Origin: an uncultured Actinomycetes bacterium
GTDB taxonomy: Bacteria > Actinomycetota > Thermoleophilia > Miltoncostaeales > Miltoncostaeaceae
Reading direction: 5' to 3'
DNA length: 8,337 nucleotides
Assembly: GCA_937862675.1 (NCBI GenBank)
Contig: CALMEC010000479.1
Location: forward strand, 1-8,337
Made by a program: the position numbers and the translations under genes. The notes beneath the pieces were generated by a model that saw only the letters and a list, made by a program, of their open reading frames with translations, had not been told where the DNA came from and ran no database searches. Positions 5,559-8,337 of this stretch are shown here, in pieces; the first letter of the stretch is position 1; each line of letters starts with the position of its first letter.

Positions 5559-6730
5559 CCGATCCCCTGCGCGTCGCGATCGACCTGCGCTCGGTCACGG
5601 AGGGCGATCGCGGCGGTGTCGCCCGCTTCGCCCTCGGCATCACGGAGGCGCTCGCGCAGCGGGACTCCGTGGTGGTGATCCCCTTCGCCCAGGGCGACAT
5701 CCACTCGCTCTCCGTCCCGGTCCACCACATCAGCGCCGCGCGAGCCGGTGCTAAGGACCATGTGGCGTTGCCGACCCTTCTTCGCAACGTCGACGCCGAC
5801 GTGCTCCTCTCGCCGGCCAACGTCGGCCTTCCCCTGATCTCGCCGTGCCCGATGGTCCTCGTCCTGCACGACGTCGCCGACTGGGAGGCCGAGCCGGAGT
5901 CGGGCGGCGACTCGCGCGTCCGGTCGGTCGCGACGAGCGCTGTCTCCCTGGGGCGTGCGGCGCTGATCGCGACGCTGTCGGATCACGCCGCGGGGATGAT
6001 CCGCCGTCGGCTCGGCATCGCCGAGGACCGCATCCGTGTGGTGCCGACCGGTGTGGACGAGTGCTTCTTCCAGGATTCCGGTGAGGAGGCGGTCGAGCGG
6101 GTCCGTTCCTCGTACGGGGTCATCGAGGGCAGCATCCTCCATGTGGGAAGCCTCCGCTCGCGGCGTGACCTGCCCACGCTCGTCCGGGCGGTGTCGTCGC
6201 TTCCCGCCGAGATCGCGCCGCGGCTGGTCCTGGCCGGCGCGGGTCCGGCGGAGGAGAGCCTGCGGTCGATGGCCCGCATGATCGGTGTCGCCGATCGGTT
6301 GCATCCCACCGGCTTCGTGGACGAGGCCGATCTTCCCGCGGTCTACCGGGCGGCGATGTGCGTCGTGCTCGCCGGGACGGCCGAGGGGATCGGGCTGCCG
6401 CTGATCGAGGCGATGGCGTCCGGCACGCCGGTCATCGCGGCCCGTGCCGGTGCGCTTCCCGCGGCCGTGGGTCGTGCCGGACGTCTTTTCCCCGCGGGGG
6501 ACGCCCCGGCGCTCGCCAAGCAGCTCCGCGACGTGCTCGGGTCCGACGCCGAACGTGAGCGCATGCGTCGCGCCGGCTATGAGCAGGCCTCCGAGTTCAG
6601 CTGGGACCGCTCGGCGCGCGAGGTCGAGAAGGTCCTGCGCGAGGCGGCGGAGGGCAGTACGCGGGATCGTGCGAAGGCGCAGCTGGGCGGCCTGCGGAGC
6701 ATCCGGCACTGGTTGAAGCGCAGCCCGTAG
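5555..6730 (+). CDS. GT4-family glycosyltransferase (GT-B fold)
   Basis: 391-residue cytoplasmic or membrane-associated glycosyltransferase, expected to move a sugar from a nucleotide-activated donor to a glycan or lipid acceptor. The N-terminal half (about 5-170) begins RVAIDLRSVTEGDRGGVARF, the acceptor-side pattern of mannosyl/rhamnosyl-type GT4 enzymes. It continues through LVLHDVADW (102-110) and the linker IRVVPTGVDECFF (160-172). The C-terminal donor domain has ILHVGSLRSRRDLPTLVRA (194-212), LVLAGAGP (224-231) and the EX7E signature with Glu277 and Glu285 (EGIGLPLIEAMASGTPVIA). The sugar and acceptor cannot be read from sequence. The ATG overlaps the mscS stop, and no clear ribosome site is visible, so coupling is likely. 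The last residues (SIRHWLKRSP) are basic and amphipathic, as in peripheral membrane GTs, and this tail is duplicated downstream in altered form. Confidence 0.9.
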   Translation: MTDPLRVAIDLRSVTEGDRGGVARFALGITEALAQRDSVVVIPFAQGDIHSLSVPVHHISAARAGAKDHVALPTLLRNVDADVLLSPANVGLPLISPCPMVLVLHDVADWEAEPESGGDSRVRSVATSAVSLGRAALIATLSDHAAGMIRRRLGIAEDRIRVVPTGVDECFFQDSGEEAVERVRSSYGVIEGSILHVGSLRSRRDLPTLVRAVSSLPAEIAPRLVLAGAGPAEESLRSMARMIGVADRLHPTGFVDEADLPAVYRAAMCVVLAGTAEGIGLPLIEAMASGTPVIAARAGALPAAVGRAGRLFPAGDAPALAKQLRDVLGSDAERERMRRAGYEQASEFSWDRSAREVEKVLREAAEGSTRDRAKAQLGGLRSIRHWLKRSP

Positions 6731-6881
6731 GCCACCCCCGTCTCCCTGGCGCGGCCCGGAGTCGATGCGACGCCGGGGGTGCGGCGGCTGGGTCGCGTGT
6801 TTCAGCCGGCCGGGGGCGCCGGGGTGCCGATCGCGGTGACGAGTGCCTCCCAGCGACCGGCGACCTGTTCCCAGGTCTGCT
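6692..6881. repeat. Tandem direct repeat, copy 1 (~190 bp)
   Basis: Copy 1 holds the true 3' end and stop of the plus-strand glycosyltransferase, a hairpin, and a dead copy of the 3' end of the minus-strand glycosyltransferase. Compared with copy 2 (6882-7070), 6741-6784 and 6791-6882 are identical. The GT-tail part (6706-6740) differs by several substitutions and a 3-base length change, and one substitution and one 1-base indel lie near 6785-6790. Confidence 0.9.
6755..6777. terminator. Hairpin between convergent glycosyltransferases, copy 1
   Basis: CCCGG (6755-6759) pairs with CCGGG (6773-6777), then an A/G mismatch, then GTCG (6761-6764) with CGAC (6768-6771) around an ATG loop. It is 25 bases after the plus-strand GT stop and probably terminates it. 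It is repeated at 6942-6964. Confidence 0.5.
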
Positions 6882-6882
6882 C
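6802..6882 (-). pseudogene. Detached duplicate of the last 26 codons of the minus-strand glycosyltransferase
   Basis: This stretch encodes the C-terminus of the neighbouring minus-strand GT exactly (from EQTWEQV to the terminal APPAG and stop), but it is separated from that gene by the second repeat unit. The repeat offset here is 188 bp, not a multiple of three, so no readthrough rejoins the frames. It has no start or promoter of its own and should be inert. Confidence 0.85.
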
Positions 6883-7070
6883 TGCCGAGCATCCGGAATT
6901 GGCTGAAGCGGCCGGCGGGCCACTCCGTCTCCCTGGCGCGGCCCGGAGTCGATGCGACGCCGGGGGTGCGGTGGCTGCGGTCGCGTGTTTCAGCCGGCCG
7001 GGGGCGCCGGGGTGCCGATCGCGGTGACGAGTGCCTCCCAGCGACCGGCGACCTGTTCCCAGGTCTGCTC
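6882..7070. repeat. Tandem direct repeat, copy 2 (~189 bp)
   Basis: Copy 2 begins with an altered copy of the plus-strand GT tail (SIRNWLKRPAGH against SIRHWLKRSP-stop), in which the TAG stop is absent. It then repeats the hairpin and contains the true 3' end of the minus-strand GT. Short shared bases (CTGC) at the left edge, the internal junction and the right edge suggest slippage or unequal exchange at microhomology. Confidence 0.9.
6942..6964. terminator. Hairpin between convergent glycosyltransferases, copy 2
   Basis: Same sequence and fold as the hairpin at 6755-6777. It lies 25 bases past the stop of the minus-strand GT (6990), so after the duplication each convergent gene has its own copy. 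Confidence 0.5.
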
Positions 7071-8159
7071 GGCCGCCCACTGCCGGCCCGATTCGCCCAG
7101 CCGCTGACGGAGCGTGCCGTCGCTCTCAATCGCCCGGACCGCCGCCGCGTACTCGTCGGGGGTGCGGTAGACGAAACCGCCTCCGCTTCGTGCGGTCTGT
7201 CCGGTGATGACGGCCGAATGCCCGGTCCCGACGGTGGGGCAGCCCTCGCGCCAGGCCTCCAGCAGCACCAGTGAGTAGCTCTCGTTGCGCGACGGCATGG
7301 CGAGTGCGATGGCATGGGTGAGGAGCGCGGTGCGTGTCGTGTCGCTGACGCGGCCCAGGTGCACGGCCCAGTCGGGCAGGTCGGGGGGCGGGTCGCCGGG
7401 GCCGGCGAACACCAGTCGCGCCGTACCCCCATGACGTCGGTAGTGCGCGTGATGGCCGGCCAGTTCGCCGACGCCTTTGCCGGGGTCCATGCGGCCGACG
7501 TACAGCACGTACGGCCCTGCGACGGGGACCTCGCCCACGCCCTCGCCGAGGTCGCGGCCCTTCGCCGGGAGTGCGGCGCCGACGATCTCGGAGGGCCGTC
7601 CGCGCAGGTCGAAGTAGTCGTCCACCAGTGTGCGCTCCTCCGGCGTGAGGAACGCGAAGCCCGCCACGGTGTTCATGACGCCCCGGGTCAGGCCGAAGCG
7701 GATCTGCGCCTCGTTGTGCGCGGTGGGCACGAGGATGCTGCGGCCGCGTGTGAGCGGTGCCGCGAGCTGGCTGGTGGCGTAGAGGTAGGTCCACAGCGCC
7801 ACGGGACCGGTCGTGTCCGCGATCTCTCGGAGCAGGGTCCGGCTGATCGGTCCCTGGGCGAGAGCCCACTCACGTTCGATCTCGGGGGTTCCGCCTCCGG
7901 TTGCGATGGTCGCGGTGAGGTCGGCGGCCCGTGCCGGGTCAGGGTGCTCCGCATGGTGCCGGGAGATCGTCACCCCGTCCTCCACGGACCGGCCCGCGTC
8001 GTCCTGGGGCGTCCAGTGCAGATACTCGTGTGCTGTCGTCGTTATGACATGAACGGAGTGTCCCCGGGCCGCGAGAGCCCGAGCCGTCGACCGGCAGAGG
8101 CCCTCGGCGCCCCCGATGACATCGGGTCCGTATCGCTGGACCACGAACGTGACCTGCAC
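6990..8159 (-). CDS. GT4-family glycosyltransferase (GT-B fold), second and unrelated in detail to the first
   Basis: 389-residue retaining-type glycosyltransferase. It opens with VTFVVQRYGPDVIGGAE (3-19), the nucleotide-fold start with a GGAE loop common in capsule and exopolysaccharide GT4 enzymes. ARGHSVHVITT follows at 31-41. The acceptor domain runs to about 190 and includes PTAHNEAQIRFG (145-156) and FAFLTPEERTLV (168-179). The donor domain has YVLYVGRMDPGKGVGEL (217-233), ARLVFAGPGD (247-256) and the EX7E pair Glu293/Glu301 (NESYSLVLLEAW). Donor and acceptor are unknown. The GTG at 8159 is chosen because AGGAG (8167-8171, minus strand) lies 7 bases upstream and the GT fold begins immediately. 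The frame is open further upstream, but that part is shadow of the preceding gene. The ribosome site overlaps that gene's stop, so the two form an operon. Its last 26 codons are duplicated at 6802-6882. Confidence 0.9.
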   Translation of the reverse strand: MQVTFVVQRYGPDVIGGAEGLCRSTARALAARGHSVHVITTTAHEYLHWTPQDDAGRSVEDGVTISRHHAEHPDPARAADLTATIATGGGTPEIEREWALAQGPISRTLLREIADTTGPVALWTYLYATSQLAAPLTRGRSILVPTAHNEAQIRFGLTRGVMNTVAGFAFLTPEERTLVDDYFDLRGRPSEIVGAALPAKGRDLGEGVGEVPVAGPYVLYVGRMDPGKGVGELAGHHAHYRRHGGTARLVFAGPGDPPPDLPDWAVHLGRVSDTTRTALLTHAIALAMPSRNESYSLVLLEAWREGCPTVGTGHSAVITGQTARSGGGFVYRTPDEYAAAVRAIESDGTLRQRLGESGRQWAAEQTWEQVAGRWEALVTAIGTPAPPAG

Positions 8160-8169
8160 CGGGCGGCTC

Positions 8170-8337
8170 CTAGCGGTCGTCGGGGTCCCGTGCCTCGAGG
8201 GCGGCGACGCGCTCCTCCAGCGCGATGATCCGGCGCCGTGCGGCGTGGCGGTCGTGTTCCAGTTGCCCCACGAGCTCGAGCAGCGCCAGCGCGATGATCC
8301 GGATGAGCCCACGGGGGGAGCGCGGCACAAGAGGCAC
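8170..8337 (-). CDS. C-terminal end of a gene cut by the window edge; coiled-coil tail
   Basis: 55 codons plus TAG are visible; the start is outside the window. The sequence is a hydrophobic helix (LIRIIALALLELVGQLEHD) running into a charged heptad-like helix (RRRIIALEERVAALEARD) and a DPDDR end. This is typical of the short coiled-coil tails on glycosyltransferases and other polysaccharide-cluster proteins, but the domain that would name the gene is missing. The stop is 10 bases before the downstream GT start and overlaps its Shine-Dalgarno, so the two are almost certainly co-transcribed. The reading frame is supported by that tight spacing and by the regular leucine/isoleucine pattern. Confidence 0.7.
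   Translation of the reverse strand: MPLVPRSPRGLIRIIALALLELVGQLEHDRHAARRRIIALEERVAALEARDPDDR

Noticed and set aside
6843..7274. Plus-strand open frame in the repeat region
   Set aside because: It starts inside the dead GT tail copy and runs antisense to the real minus-strand GT. Only the SIRNWLKR stretch is meaningful, as duplicate remnant.
5228..7432. 734-residue minus-strand open frame across mscS, the first GT and the repeat
   Set aside because: Arg/Pro-rich translation antisense to two solid genes. It crosses the duplicated region, which accounts for its internal repeats.
8160..8330. 57-residue N-terminal extension of the minus-strand glycosyltransferase
   Set aside because: It is the shadow of the upstream coiled-coil reading frame. 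A strong ribosome site precedes GTG 8159, where the GT fold begins.
1..8337. CRISPR arrays, tRNA or rRNA genes, insertion sequences, toxin-antitoxin or defence systems
   Set aside because: No spaced short repeats, cloverleaf-like sequence, transposase or terminal inverted repeat, or defence-domain protein was seen on either strand. The only sizeable repeat is the two-copy tandem at 6692-7070.

Overview
The window is GC-rich DNA. From about position 430 to the end it reads as one high-GC Gram-positive (Actinomycetota) chromosome segment. The evidence is GTG starts, strong GC bias at third codon positions, a PucR-type regulator divergent from a type I glutamine synthetase, an apparently leaderless mRNA start behind a TAGACT -10 box, and GC-rich hairpins between genes. 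The class cannot be fixed by reading alone. The short 440-residue glutamine synthetase next to a PucR regulator would fit Thermoleophilia or another deep actinobacterial lineage, but that is only a guess.

The first ~400 bases do not fit. They encode an internal piece of an AsmA-like envelope protein of alphaproteobacterial (Rhizobiales-like) character, with no start or natural end. It dissolves into unrelated sequence just upstream of a small GlsB/YeaQ-type membrane protein (504-815). The simplest reading is a chimeric contig end; a foreign insertion is the alternative.

Layout after that. The GlsB-like gene (+) converges with an unrecognised acidic 163-residue protein (-, 894-1385), with two tandem hairpins between them. 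A 547-residue PucR-family regulator (-, 1623-3266) is divergent from a type I glutamine synthetase (+, 3330-4652), with only 63 bp between them, so the regulator probably acts on nitrogen assimilation through that shared region. A strong hairpin ends glnA. A three-helix MscS-type channel (+, 4707-5558) follows and overlaps by ATGA a GT4-family glycosyltransferase (+, 5555-6730). A second GT4 glycosyltransferase (-, 6990-8159) converges on the first. It sits 10 bp downstream of a gene cut by the window edge, whose coiled-coil C-terminus is visible (8170-8337).

The most notable structural feature is a ~190-bp direct tandem duplication (6692-7070) exactly where the two glycosyltransferase genes converge. 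Each unit carries the tail of the first gene, a hairpin and the tail of the second gene, so each gene keeps its own terminator and leaves a dead copy of its tail in the other unit. I see no convincing novel defence, mobile or RNA system. The window is mostly a housekeeping nitrogen locus beside the end of a probable cell-surface polysaccharide cluster.
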